DNA of 64,000 nt. Origin: Rathayibacter sp. VKM Ac-2754. GTDB lineage: Bacteria > Actinomycetota > Actinomycetes > Actinomycetales > Microbacteriaceae. The stretch lies in contig NZ_WUCC01000001.1 of assembly GCF_009807095.1 (NCBI RefSeq), positions 310,001-374,000 on the forward strand. Reading direction: 5' to 3'. The position numbers and the translations under genes are program-made. Numbering within the stretch: the first letter of the stretch is position 1; every line of letters starts with the position of its first letter. The notes beneath the pieces were generated by a model. That model was not told the origin of the DNA. It saw only the letters and a list, made by a program, of their open reading frames with translations, and searched no databases. Shown in pieces: positions 8,580 through 16,458 of the stretch.

Positions 8580-9142
8580 GAGGCGCTCGGCGGCTGGAGG
8601 GAGCCGGGGGTGCTCGGCGCGCCGGGGGTGCCCGACGCGTCCAGCCCGCTCGGCGAGAGCGACGACTCCGTGAACTTCTCGGCGAGGAACTGCCCGTGCG
8701 CGATCAGCGCCGAGGCGTCCTGGCGCGAGACGGCGTCGGAGATGCGGTCGAGCGTCGCCCCGAGCAGGTCGAGCTGGTCGCAGAGGATCATCAGCGAGGT
8801 CTTCCCCTTGTAGACGGCGCGGCGGTCGGCGAAGTCGCGCGGCAGGCGGAGGTAGCCCTCCACCGCCTCGGGCAGGTAGCTGGTGGCCGTCGCGACGACG
8901 GTGTGCCCCTGCTGGCTCATCCCGCCGAGGCGGTCCAGGCGCGGGATCATCTCGCGCACGGTCTCGTCGACCCGGCGGATGCGCGCCGAGACGAGCGGCG
9001 GCACGCGGCCGGCCGTCGTCGCCGCGACCCGGTCGAGGGCGGCGAGGATGTCGTCGCTCGACGGCACGCGCGGGAGGGCCGGCGCGGTCTCCACCGGAGC
9101 GGCCGGCTCGTCGCCGCCGAACAGTCGGGAGAGCCAGCCCAT
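8576..9142 (-). CDS. Small helical protein between telA and the AAA+ gene
   Basis: A 188-aa protein starting MGWLSRLFGG, a short amphipathic N-terminus that could associate with membranes. A helical core follows (about 25-155), then a Ser/Pro/Gly-rich tail. I do not recognise the family. In Firmicutes telA is usually paired with a helical xpaC-like gene; this gene occupies the same position, but I cannot show homology. It is 3 nt downstream of the telA stop and its own stop overlaps the AAA+ start, so it belongs to the operon. Confidence 0.85.
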   Translation of the reverse strand: MGWLSRLFGGDEPAAPVETAPALPRVPSSDDILAALDRVAATTAGRVPPLVSARIRRVDETVREMIPRLDRLGGMSQQGHTVVATATSYLPEAVEGYLRLPRDFADRRAVYKGKTSLMILCDQLDLLGATLDRISDAVSRQDASALIAHGQFLAEKFTESSLSPSGLDASGTPGAPSTPGSLQPPSAS

Positions 9143-9145
9143 CGG

Positions 9146-10348
9146 CTAGCGGCCGAGATCGAGCGCGGAGGTCGCGTCGATGTCGGAGTTGCTGCGGCGA
9201 GCCCGCTCGACGTACTCGCCGGCCTTCGCCGTCTCGGTCTGCAGGACGCCGACCGTCTGGGCCATGCTGTCGAGCGCCTTGATCTTGAAGTCCGAGATCG
9301 AGTCCATCGTCTGGTAGATGTTCGCGAACGCCGCCTGCAGCTGGGGCAGTCCGACCGTGGCCGACGCCGCCTGCGACTGGATGCTCGCGGACTGCTCGGC
9401 GAGCATCCGCGAGGTCGCCTCGATCATGTTCGAGGTGGTCGTGTTGAGCGCCGTGATCTGATCGAGCACCAGGCGCTGGTTGGCGAGCGCCTGCGCGACG
9501 ATGACCGCCGTGCGCAGCGCTGAGACCGTGGTCGTGGTGGCGCGGTCGACGCCCTTGATCAGCTCGACGTTGTTCTTGATCACCACGTCGATCGCGAGGT
9601 AGCCCTGGATCGACACCGCGAGCTGCGTCAGCAGATCCTGGTGCTTCTGGCGGGCGTAGAAGAGGACGTCCTCGCGCAGCGCACGGGCGCGGTCGGGGTC
9701 GGTCGCGTCGAGCTCGGCGATCTTGGCCGAGAGCTTCACGTCGAGCCGCTCGGCGACGTAGATGTACTCGTTGAGACGCGTCATCGTGTCCCACAGGTTC
9801 TGCTTCTCGAGGTTCAGCGCCGCGTTGTCCTTGCGGAGCTCGTCCTGCCCGTCGTACAGCGCCTGGATGATCGCGTTGAGGTGCGACTGCGCGCTCTCGT
9901 ACCGGCGGAAGTAGTCGGTGATCTTGTTGCCGAAGGGGATGAATCCGAGGATCTTCTTCTGGATGTTGTCCTCGGAGGGGTCGAGGTCCTCGACCGTGCG
10001 GCGGAGCTCCAGCAGCGTCTTCCCGATGTTCGAGCCCTCGCTCAGGCCGCCCTCCTGCAGAGCGCGCACCGGAGTTTTGAGCAGCCGGTTCGACGAGTCG
10101 GCGGCCGAGCGGATGTCGGCGTCGCCCATCGTGCGGATGTCGTTGGCCTTCGCCGCGAACTCGGGGCTGCGCGCCTCGGTCGCCATCAGCGAGTCGAGGT
10201 AGCCCTCGACCTTGGCCTCGAGGCCGGGCAGAGCCTGCTCGGGCACCTTCGGCGCGATCGACGGTGCCGACGTCCTCGACACGGCGTCGACCGGGGCCGG
10301 CGGCGTGAGCGAGAGGGCGTTCTGGGGCGGCTGCAGGGCCTCGGTCAT
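9146..10348 (-). CDS. telA: TelA / toxic anion resistance family protein, first gene of the pknG operon
   Basis: A 400-aa soluble, mostly helical protein with the TelA family pattern: LGFIPFGNKITDYFRRY near 120-140, a long helical bundle with LEKQNLW and VDRATTTTVSALRTA, and QALANQRLVLDQI. TelA proteins were named for tellurite resistance but behave as cell-envelope or stress proteins of unclear mechanism. The ATG at 10348 was chosen because GGTGAGGA lies 5 nt upstream. A GTG at 10360 would fall inside that ribosome site. A single promoter-like box lies about 56 nt upstream, and the gene leads the eight-gene operon. Confidence 0.92.
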   Translation of the reverse strand: MTEALQPPQNALSLTPPAPVDAVSRTSAPSIAPKVPEQALPGLEAKVEGYLDSLMATEARSPEFAAKANDIRTMGDADIRSAADSSNRLLKTPVRALQEGGLSEGSNIGKTLLELRRTVEDLDPSEDNIQKKILGFIPFGNKITDYFRRYESAQSHLNAIIQALYDGQDELRKDNAALNLEKQNLWDTMTRLNEYIYVAERLDVKLSAKIAELDATDPDRARALREDVLFYARQKHQDLLTQLAVSIQGYLAIDVVIKNNVELIKGVDRATTTTVSALRTAVIVAQALANQRLVLDQITALNTTTSNMIEATSRMLAEQSASIQSQAASATVGLPQLQAAFANIYQTMDSISDFKIKALDSMAQTVGVLQTETAKAGEYVERARRSNSDIDATSALDLGR

Positions 10349-10403
10349 CGGGATCCTCACCGTTCTGTGGCGCTCGGCGCCGACTGCGGATGAACGTCGG
10401 GAC

Positions 10404-10409
10404 AGTGTA
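10404..10409 (-). promoter_or_regulatory. -10-like box for the telA-to-PP2C operon
   Basis: Read on the minus strand the sequence is TACACT, a TANNNT actinobacterial -10 hexamer. It lies 56 nt upstream of the telA ATG in the only non-coding gap before the operon. No convincing -35 is visible. Below it the eight genes are nearly contiguous, so this may be the main promoter. Confidence 0.45.
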
Positions 10410-10436
10410 TCCCGAGGCGGTGCGAGCGGGCCCCGG

Positions 10437-11357
10437 TCAGCGACGACGCAGGGTCGCGACGGCGACGCCTCCGAGCGCGATCACGCCTCCGATCAGAGCG
10501 GCGAGCGGTGGAGTCTCGGCGAGCACGAGCCACGACAGCAGCACGACCACCGCGGGCACGGCGTAGGTCGTCGCCGCGGTGCGTCCCGCGCTGGTGCGGG
10601 TGAGGACGTAGCCCCAGGTCGTGAAGGCGATCGCGGTCGGGAAGACGCCGAGGTAGACGACGGCGAGGATCGAGGCGACCGGGGCGTCCGCGAGCGACTG
10701 GACGAGCTCCGGCGCGAACGGCAGGCACGCGACCGTGGCGGCGAGGCAGCCGATCCAGGTCATGGTCGGCGCGTCGATCCGCCCGAGCAGCCGCTTCTGG
10801 AGGGTCGCGGCGCCGCCGTAGAGCACGGCCGCCGCGAGCGCCAGGACGACCCCGATCGCGTCGAACTGCCCGGTGGAGGTCGAGATCGCGATGACGGCGA
10901 CGCCGACGAGCGCCACGAGCATCCCGCCGAGCAGTCGCCGGGGGAAGCCCTCGCCGAGGAGGAGGCCGGCCAGGACCGCGGTGATCATCGGGGCGATGTT
11001 GACGATCAGCGCGGCGGTGCCCGCGTCGACGTGCTGCTCCGCGGCGTTGAGGGCGAGGTTGTAGAGCCCGAACCAGGCGACTCCCCAGACGATCACGAGG
11101 GCGAGGAGGCGCCCGCGCGGGAGGGGTCGGCGCTCCTCCGCCGACCTGCGCGCCGTGAGCACGAGGTGCACGATCGTGAGCGCCACCGAGCCGATCGCGA
11201 TCCGGCCGAGCGTGAGGGCGCCGGCGCCGAAGTGCTCGCCCGCGATCCGGATGCCGACGAACGCCGACGCCCAGAGGATCACGGTGGTCGCGATCGCGAG
11301 CCAGAGGAGCGTGGCGCCGTGCAGGGAGGAGCTGGAGCGGGTCGTGGTGCTGGTCAC
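10437..11357 (-). CDS. DMT-superfamily (EamA) transporter
   Basis: A 306-aa membrane protein with about ten hydrophobic helices in two EamA repeats. The first begins near 18 (LWASAFVGIRIAG), the second near 157. Tail residues are basic (LRRR). EamA proteins are small-metabolite exporters or permeases; the substrate cannot be told from sequence. I chose the GTG at 11357 because the protein then begins VTSTTTRSSS, a typical short hydrophilic lead before helix 1. The gene stands alone between the telA operon promoter and the divergent DUF2071 gene. Confidence 0.88.
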   Translation of the reverse strand: MTSTTTRSSSSLHGATLLWLAIATTVILWASAFVGIRIAGEHFGAGALTLGRIAIGSVALTIVHLVLTARRSAEERRPLPRGRLLALVIVWGVAWFGLYNLALNAAEQHVDAGTAALIVNIAPMITAVLAGLLLGEGFPRRLLGGMLVALVGVAVIAISTSTGQFDAIGVVLALAAAVLYGGAATLQKRLLGRIDAPTMTWIGCLAATVACLPFAPELVQSLADAPVASILAVVYLGVFPTAIAFTTWGYVLTRTSAGRTAATTYAVPAVVVLLSWLVLAETPPLAALIGGVIALGGVAVATLRRR

Positions 11358-11438
11358 GTCCCTATCGTCTCGTGCCCGCGGCCCCGCGTTCCGCGCCCGC
11401 CCAGGTGTCCTCGCAGCAGCGCGGAGCACGATGAGCCG

Positions 11439-12233
11439 GTGACCTCCGTCGATCCGGTGCCCCCTGTCGAGCCGCTGACCCCTGTCGAGCCGCTGACCCC
11501 TGTCGAGCCGCTGACCCGCACCGCGCCCGCGCTCGGCGGGCCGCGCATCCTCCGTCAGCGCTGGACCGAGGCGTCCTTCCTGCACTGGCGCGTGGACCCG
11601 TCGCTGGTCGCGCCGCACCTCCCCCGCGGCGTGCGACCCGACGAGCACGACGGCTCGTCCTGGGTCGGCCTGATCCCCTTCCGGCTCTCACGCACGGCCT
11701 TCCTCGGCGGCCCCCGGGTGCCGTGGCTCGGCACCTTCCCCGAGGTCAACGTGCGGCTCTACTCCGTCGACGAGCAGGGGCGCCGCGGAGTGGTGTTCGT
11801 CTCGCTCGACGCCTCGCACCTGCTGCCCGTGCTCACCGCGCAGGCCGTCTTCGGGCTGCCCTACCGCTGGGCGCGGATGGGCATCGAGCACCGCCACGGC
11901 GCCGTCGTCTACTCCACCGAGCGCATCGGCGACCCGGCCGCCCGCTCGCGCATCGTGGTGCGCCCCACCCCGGGCAGCGACGCGTCGGAGGATCCGCTCG
12001 CCTCGTTCCTGACCTCGCGATGGGCCTACCACGAGACCCACCTGGGCTCGACCTGGTACGGCCGCAACCTGCACCGCCCGTGGCCGCTGCAGCGCGCGTC
12101 CCTCCTGGCGCTCGACGACGGCCTGCTCGACGCGGCCGGGTTCCCCGGGCTCGCTGGGCGCGCGCCCGACTCGGTGCTGTACTCCGCGGGCGTCGAGACG
12201 GTCTTCACGGTGCCGCGGCGAGTGGCCTCGTAG
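11439..12233 (+). CDS. DUF2071 (YqjF-like) protein
   Basis: A 264-aa soluble protein. After a repetitive N-terminus (PVEPLT three times) the DUF2071 domain begins at ILRQRWTEASFLHWRVDP, followed by GLIPFRL, FPEVNVRLYS and a C-terminal VFTVPR, all typical of the family. DUF2071 proteins resemble the acetoacetate decarboxylase fold, but no activity is established for this group. The GTG at 11439 is the best start because no other in-frame start precedes the domain. The N-terminal repeat is encoded by an 18-bp tandem repeat. The TAG stop at 12231 also begins the -10 box of the next gene. Confidence 0.85.
   Translation: MTSVDPVPPVEPLTPVEPLTPVEPLTRTAPALGGPRILRQRWTEASFLHWRVDPSLVAPHLPRGVRPDEHDGSSWVGLIPFRLSRTAFLGGPRVPWLGTFPEVNVRLYSVDEQGRRGVVFVSLDASHLLPVLTAQAVFGLPYRWARMGIEHRHGAVVYSTERIGDPAARSRIVVRPTPGSDASEDPLASFLTSRWAYHETHLGSTWYGRNLHRPWPLQRASLLALDDGLLDAAGFPGLAGRAPDSVLYSAGVETVFTVPRRVAS
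11461..11514 (+). repeat. 18-bp in-frame tandem repeat, three units
   Basis: Three perfect copies of an 18-bp unit (11461-11478, 11479-11496, 11497-11514), each beginning CCCCTGTCGAG, encode Pro-Val-Glu-Pro-Leu-Thr-type hexapeptides at the DUF2071 N-terminus. A partial degenerate copy precedes them. Unit length is a multiple of 3, so copy-number change would keep the frame. Confidence 0.9.
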
Positions 12234-12236
12234 CCT
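12231..12236 (+). promoter_or_regulatory. TANNNT -10 box, probable leaderless promoter of the 12243 lipoprotein
   Basis: TAGCCT begins with the stop codon of the DUF2071 gene and ends exactly 6 nt before the ATG at 12243. That spacing places the transcription start at or next to the initiator codon, as in leaderless actinobacterial mRNAs. No ribosome-binding site precedes the ATG. Confidence 0.45.
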
Positions 12237-12242
12237 GGGACG

Positions 12243-12665
12243 ATGCGGAGTCGCGCGGATGTCCGGGTGCTGGGCCTGCTCGCCTGCACGCTGATGCTCG
12301 GAGGGTGCGCGACGTCCTCGCCACCGGTCGATGACGCCGGGGCGGCGGCGTGCGTGCCGCTCGTGCGGATCGAGCCGCGGGTCGCCTCTCCGGGCGACAC
12401 GGTGACGGTGATCGTCGACGATGACTGCGATCTCGAGGCGCCGGAGGGTGGGTGGGAGGTGATGGTCGCACCGGTGGGGCGGTTCGAGTCCGCGATCCGG
12501 AGCACCGTCGCGGCGGACCTGGACGAGGGCTTCTCTGTCGCCATCCCGCTGCCGCCCGGCTTCCCCGCCGGAGAGGCGTTCGGCGGGATCGACGGGTGGG
12601 ACTTCTCGCACTGCCCCGACTCGGCGAGTTGCGCGAGCCCGACGGGGGACTTCTCGGTGCGCTGA
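12243..12665 (+). CDS. Small secreted lipoprotein of unknown function
   Basis: A 140-aa protein with a basic N-terminus, a hydrophobic stretch and the lipobox LMLGGC (Cys22). The mature part has four further Cys that could form disulfides and an Ig-like beta pattern (RIEPRVASPGDTVTV, then WEVMVAPV). I do not recognise the family. The start is supported by the complete signal peptide and a TAGCCT box 6 nt upstream. It is followed by the unrelated HNH gene after about 107 nt. Confidence 0.8.
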   Translation: MRSRADVRVLGLLACTLMLGGCATSSPPVDDAGAAACVPLVRIEPRVASPGDTVTVIVDDDCDLEAPEGGWEVMVAPVGRFESAIRSTVAADLDEGFSVAIPLPPGFPAGEAFGGIDGWDFSHCPDSASCASPTGDFSVR

Positions 12666-12744
12666 CGAGCGCGAGCGGGCGGTCGTCCTCCACAGACTCG
12701 ACTCATCGGAATCATGCACCGGTCGATCTGTGCGGTCGGTCCAG

Positions 12745-12768
12745 TGTCAGTGGTCCGTGGTGTCATCC
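12745..12768 (+). promoter_or_regulatory. PafBC/RecA-NDp-like promoter before the first HNH gene
   Basis: TGTCAGTGG at 12745-12753 matches the -35 type element of the LexA-independent DNA-damage promoter known from mycobacteria (TTGTCRGTG, 8 nt, TANNNT). The -10 here (TCATCC at 12763-12768) is weak. The same nonamer occurs at 58530 before the third HNH gene, at the same distance from the ATG. Confidence 0.5.
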
Positions 12769-12772
12769 TCGT

Positions 12773-14155
12773 ATGGTTCTTCTGGATGTGGATGCGAGAC
12801 CGCCGGGCGGGGTGTCGGTGCGCGAGCGCTTCGACGACGCGCTCGTGTCGGCGGTGGGTGCGGCCTGCGCGGTGGACGCGTTCCTGTCGCAGGCCCAGGC
12901 GCAGCGCTACGAGCTGGTCGAGCTCGCGCGGCTGGCGGCGGTCGCGCTGCCCGAGGCGCTCGTCGATCCGAGCGTGCAGAGGCATGTCGAGGTGATGGAG
13001 GCGGCGCAGCGTGCGCTGGTCGCGGAGATCGCGACGGGCATGCGGATGACGGAGGCCGACGCCGCCGCACTCATCGAGGAGAGCGCGCTGCTCGTGAACG
13101 AGCTGCCCGACACCTTGACCGCGCTGCGGGAGGGGCGCTGCACCCCGCAGCACGTCCGGGTGATCGTGAAGGCCGCGTGGGACGTCCCCGCGGAGGTCCG
13201 CGAGCGCCTCGATGAGGAGGCGGCGGTGCTGGCGGTGGCGTTCACCGCCGGGCAGGTGCGGCGCCGGCTCCGCACGGTCCGGGAGCGGCTGCATCCGGAG
13301 TCGGCGACGGCGCGGCACCGGCGGTGCGCGGAACGCCGAGGAGTGTGGCTCGGTGGGGAGGCCGACGGGATGGCGACCCTCCACCTCCACCTGCCGGCCC
13401 CGGAGGCGCACGGCGCGTTCGACCGCGTCGATCGGGCAGCACGTGCGCTCGCAGCGGCGCCGGCGGAGGCGCGGACGGTCGGACAGTTGCGGGCAGACAT
13501 CGCGGCTTCGCTCCTGCTGGACGGCGAGACCTCGTCCGACGACGAGCACCGCACCACCATCACGTCCGTGCCGGCGGGGATCCGACCTCGCGTGTCGGTC
13601 ACGGTTCCCGTGCTGACTCTCCTCGGGCGCTCGGAGGAGCCGGGCACCCTTGACGGGTACGGGCCGATCGACCCCGGGACCGCACGCCGGCTCGCAGCGG
13701 ACGCTCCCTCGTTCACCCGGATCCTCACGCACCCCGAGTCCGGGGCGGTGCTCTCCGTGGGGCGCGACTCCTACCGCGTCCCCGCGGATCTCCGGCGGCA
13801 CCTGCAGCACCGCGACGGGACCTGCCGCTTCCCGGGCTGCGTCCGCTCGGCGGCGGACAGCGACGTCGACCACGGCATCGAGTGGCAGAACGGCGGCGGG
13901 ACCGACGTCGAGAACCTCGCCCACCTCTGCCGGCACCACCACCGCCTCCGTCACACGACCACCTGGACGCTTCGGCATCGGCCCGGAGGGGTCCTGGAGT
14001 GGACCAGCCCCACCGGCCGGAGGCACCTCACCCGCCCGGTCGAGCCGGAGCAGCCGTTCGCGCGAGAAGGAGAACCGGAAGGAGGACGAGAACCGAAAGG
14101 AGGAAGGGAAATGGAGCGAGACCGGCCCGGAGCGGAGGGGCCGCCGCCGTTCTGA
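12773..14155 (+). CDS. DUF222 / 13E12-family HNH endonuclease-like protein (copy 1)
   Basis: A 460-aa protein with an N-terminal and central DUF222 helical domain (about 20-330) and a C-terminal HNH module: CRFPGC, DVDHGIEWQNGG, then LCRHHHRLRH with the final zinc and metal ligands. The tail is rich in Glu, Arg and Gly. These proteins are multi-copy in Actinobacteria and related to the mycobacterial 13E12 repeat family; the cellular role is not established. The ATG at 12773 sits just after a PafBC-like promoter, which supports this start. It is more diverged than the other two copies in the window, which resemble each other closely. Confidence 0.9.
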   Translation: MVLLDVDARPPGGVSVRERFDDALVSAVGAACAVDAFLSQAQAQRYELVELARLAAVALPEALVDPSVQRHVEVMEAAQRALVAEIATGMRMTEADAAALIEESALLVNELPDTLTALREGRCTPQHVRVIVKAAWDVPAEVRERLDEEAAVLAVAFTAGQVRRRLRTVRERLHPESATARHRRCAERRGVWLGGEADGMATLHLHLPAPEAHGAFDRVDRAARALAAAPAEARTVGQLRADIAASLLLDGETSSDDEHRTTITSVPAGIRPRVSVTVPVLTLLGRSEEPGTLDGYGPIDPGTARRLAADAPSFTRILTHPESGAVLSVGRDSYRVPADLRRHLQHRDGTCRFPGCVRSAADSDVDHGIEWQNGGGTDVENLAHLCRHHHRLRHTTTWTLRHRPGGVLEWTSPTGRRHLTRPVEPEQPFAREGEPEGGREPKGGREMERDRPGAEGPPPF

Positions 14156-14193
14156 CGGAGAAGGTTCTGCCGGAGAAGGTTCTGCCGGAGAGG
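14149..14193 (+). repeat. 15-bp tandem repeat starting in the HNH stop codon
   Basis: Three 15-bp units of the type GTTCTGCCGGAGAAG (14149-14163, 14164-14178, 14179-14193). The first unit reads GACGG instead of GCCGG and contains the TGA stop of the HNH gene; the later units have lost the stop. It looks like tandem duplication of the gene's 3' end. Confidence 0.85.
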
Positions 14194-14291
14194 GAGTCGC
14201 ACAGCGGTGCTTCCGCAAGGGCCGATGGAAGGATCGAAGCGAGAACGGAGTCCGGGGAACGGAGTCCGGAGCCGGCCAAGGGGGGAGGACG

Positions 14292-15087
14292 GTGACGATC
14301 GAGACCACGCGACTGATCGAGGTCGAGCTCGAGGGCTGGTCGCTGGACTGCTGCGGGCAGCCGTTCCAGGTCGGCGACGAGGTCACCTGGATACTGGCGA
14401 CCCTCCCGCAGCGCACGGCCGGCCCGATCCGATACCTCGAGGAACGGCACGGATCCTCGCTTCCCGTCCTCGAGGTGACAGGGGTCGTGAGGTCGCTCGT
14501 AGGGCTGCTGGTCACCGGCAGGCGGCTCGCGATCGGCGAAGGCGTGCAGACGTCCGACCGGTCGGAGCGGATCCTGAGGCGGTTCGACGGGTTCGACGGA
14601 TCGCGCGGCAGCTGGACCCTGCGCGCCGCCCTCGAGATCGGCGCGGACGAGGAGCTGCCCCCGCCTCGGGAGCCGCGCACACCGGCGATTGGGCAGGTGC
14701 CCCCGCCGGCGCCCGGGGAGGTGGTCGCCGGTCTGCATGCGCTGCTGGGTGCGCTCCACTCCGAGTACGGCGACCGTGCGCATCCGACCGGTGGAAGGCG
14801 GCAGGAAGGCGAGCCTCCTCCCCGTGGCGACCGGAGCCGGGGCCGTGCACTGGGCCGCGGGATCCGAGCAGATCGTCGTGAACCTCGAGTACGCGAGGGT
14901 GATCCTGCCCGCGGATCCCACCGGCGTCCTGCGGGTGGCGGCGCTCGTCCGCGGGCTCGCGCGAGGTACCCCTCCGGATACGGGCGACGCGACTCCGCCC
15001 GTCGACGGGCGTCATCCCATCGAACGCCGTCAAGGGGGTCCTGTGCCATTGGGGCGACGGCGTAGCGTTCCCACTTCGGCCTGGTGA
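14292..15087 (+). pseudogene. DUF6578-like gene with an apparent frameshift
   Basis: From the GTG at 14292 the frame encodes WSLDCCGQPFQVGDEVTW, close to the opening of DUF6578 proteins ('W..dCCG.pf.vGd.V.W'), and continues sensibly to about HSEYGDR near 14775. After that the frame turns into Arg/Gly-rich nonsense. The frame that ends at 15087 continues coherently with VRIRPVEGG and VVNLEYARVILPADPTG. A single indel near 14765-14780 would join the two into one protein of about 265 aa. Either the gene is broken or there is a sequencing error. Family assignment is from remembered motifs. The gap before it (14156-14291) is low-complexity and purine-rich. Confidence 0.6.
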
Positions 15088-15117
15088 CGGCGGGCACCGA
15101 CGAAGAGAGGAACACTC

Positions 15118-15813
15118 ATGACAGCAGACTCGACCGGCGTCGCGACGGCCACCGCCGTGCTCTTCGACATCGACGGGACTCTCGCCGACTCGAACTTCCT
15201 GCACATCGAGGCGTGGGCGCGGGCGTTCTGGCAGTGCGACCTCGAGGTCGCGTCGTGGCGGATCCAGCGCGCGATCGGCGCCGACGCGGGCGAACTCCTC
15301 GGGATGCTCGTCGAGGACGACGTGGACGAGACGACGCGCGCCCAGCTGAAGGCCCTGCACACCAAGAACTACGCCGAGCTGTCGGCGCGCATCGAACCGC
15401 TGCCCGGAGGCCGCGCACTGATCGCGGCGATCGCCGACCGCGGCGCCCGTGTGGTGCTCGCGACCTCGGCGCCGCAAGCGGAGCTCGACGTGCTGCTGCG
15501 CGTCCTCGACCTCGGCGACTCGGTGCACGCGATCACCAGTGGCGAGGACGTCGAGACGGCCAAGCCGAGCCCCGACCTCCTCAACATCGCTCTCGAGCGA
15601 GCCGGAGTCACGACCGACCACGCGATCATGGTCGGCGACGCGACATGGGACGTCATCGCCGCCGAGCGGGCCGGGCTCGCCACGGTGGCCGTGATGTCCG
15701 GCGGGACCGGGGAGCACGAGTTGCGCGAGGCGGGCGCCGTCGCGGTCTACGAGGACGCCGCAGCGGTCCTCGCCGACCTCGACTCCGGGCCGCTCGCGAG
15801 CCTCCTGAGCTGA
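15118..15813 (+). CDS. HAD-superfamily phosphatase, phosphoglycolate/beta-phosphoglucomutase-like
   Basis: A 231-aa soluble enzyme. Motif I is LFDIDGTLADS (15-25, nucleophile Asp and acid/base Asp), motif II is LATSAPQ, motif III Lys is in AKPSPD, and motif IV is GDATWD. A helical cap lies between motifs I and II. This is the pattern of subclass I HAD phosphatases acting on small phosphorylated metabolites; the exact substrate is unknown. AGAGAGGAA lies 6 nt before the ATG as a good ribosome site. A terminator hairpin covers the stop codon. Confidence 0.9.
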   Translation: MTADSTGVATATAVLFDIDGTLADSNFLHIEAWARAFWQCDLEVASWRIQRAIGADAGELLGMLVEDDVDETTRAQLKALHTKNYAELSARIEPLPGGRALIAAIADRGARVVLATSAPQAELDVLLRVLDLGDSVHAITSGEDVETAKPSPDLLNIALERAGVTTDHAIMVGDATWDVIAAERAGLATVAVMSGGTGEHELREAGAVAVYEDAAAVLADLDSGPLASLLS

Positions 15814-15827
15814 CGCGCTCAGGAGGC
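15800..15827. terminator. Bidirectional terminator hairpin between the HAD gene and copC
   Basis: A perfect 11-bp stem (GCCTCCTGAGC at 15800-15810 with GCTCAGGAGGC at 15817-15827) and a 6-nt loop. The TGA stop of the HAD gene lies at the start of the loop. It sits between two convergent genes. Confidence 0.75.
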
Positions 15828-15837
15828 CCGCGGCGCC

Positions 15838-16458
15838 TCAGCCCTGCGGTCGGCGGCGGAGCACCAGAAGCGTGACTCCCACGGCCGCGACGACCGCGAC
15901 CAGCGCGCCGCCGATCCAGAGCACGTCGCCCAGCAGTGCCGGGTCCGCCGCCGAGGCGCTCGCGGAGTCGTCGGAGCCCTCGGCCGACTGGTTCGACACG
16001 TCGACCGTGCCGTTGCAGTCGGGGACCGACTCCGATCCCTCCGCGAGTGCGACGCCGGCACCGGGCTGCCAGTCGAACGAGTACTCCCCCGAGACGGGGT
16101 GGCCGTCGGTCGAGACGACCTGCCAGGTCACCTCGTACGAGCCGGCGGCGCCGAGCTCGAGCGGCATGGACGCCTCCGGCCCGCGCACGGTGACGCAGCC
16201 GTCGCCGTAGAACAGACCGTCGGGTCCGACCACGCGCAGCGCCGCCGCCGAGCCGTCGGTGCCGAGCACGAGCAGGTCGTCGTTCGTCGTGAGGGACAGC
16301 GTCTCGGGCTGCTCCGTGACGGTGGAGTCCGCCGCCGGGGTGCTCGAGACGAGGTAGTTGTGCGCGCTCGCCGGCGTCGCCACCGCGACCGAGCCGAGCA
16401 GGCCGATCGCGGTGGCGGCGAGGAGCAGGCGGCCGCGCGTCCGGGGACTGCGCGTCAC
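15838..16458 (-). CDS. copC: CopC-domain copper-binding protein with C-terminal membrane anchor
   Basis: A 206-aa exported protein. A signal peptide ends at ATPASAH, so the mature protein starts with His, the expected N-terminal copper ligand of CopC. The CopC beta-barrel follows, with SSTPAADSTV and VVSTDGHPVSGEYSF (the DGHPVSG motif includes a ligand His). A Ser/Ala linker, one membrane helix (about 178-200) and a basic tail end the protein. CopC proteins bind Cu(II) outside the membrane. Its ATG overlaps the ycnI stop. Confidence 0.92.
   Translation of the reverse strand: MTRSPRTRGRLLLAATAIGLLGSVAVATPASAHNYLVSSTPAADSTVTEQPETLSLTTNDDLLVLGTDGSAAALRVVGPDGLFYGDGCVTVRGPEASMPLELGAAGSYEVTWQVVSTDGHPVSGEYSFDWQPGAGVALAEGSESVPDCNGTVDVSNQSAEGSDDSASASAADPALLGDVLWIGGALVAVVAAVGVTLLVLRRRPQG

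Noticed and set aside
10349-10360. GTG at 10360 as the telA start
   Set aside because: It lies within the GGTGAGGA ribosome site of the ATG at 10348.
12026-15115. A 1029-codon minus-strand open frame across HNH copy 1
   Set aside because: It is antisense to the HNH gene and contains no recognisable domain.
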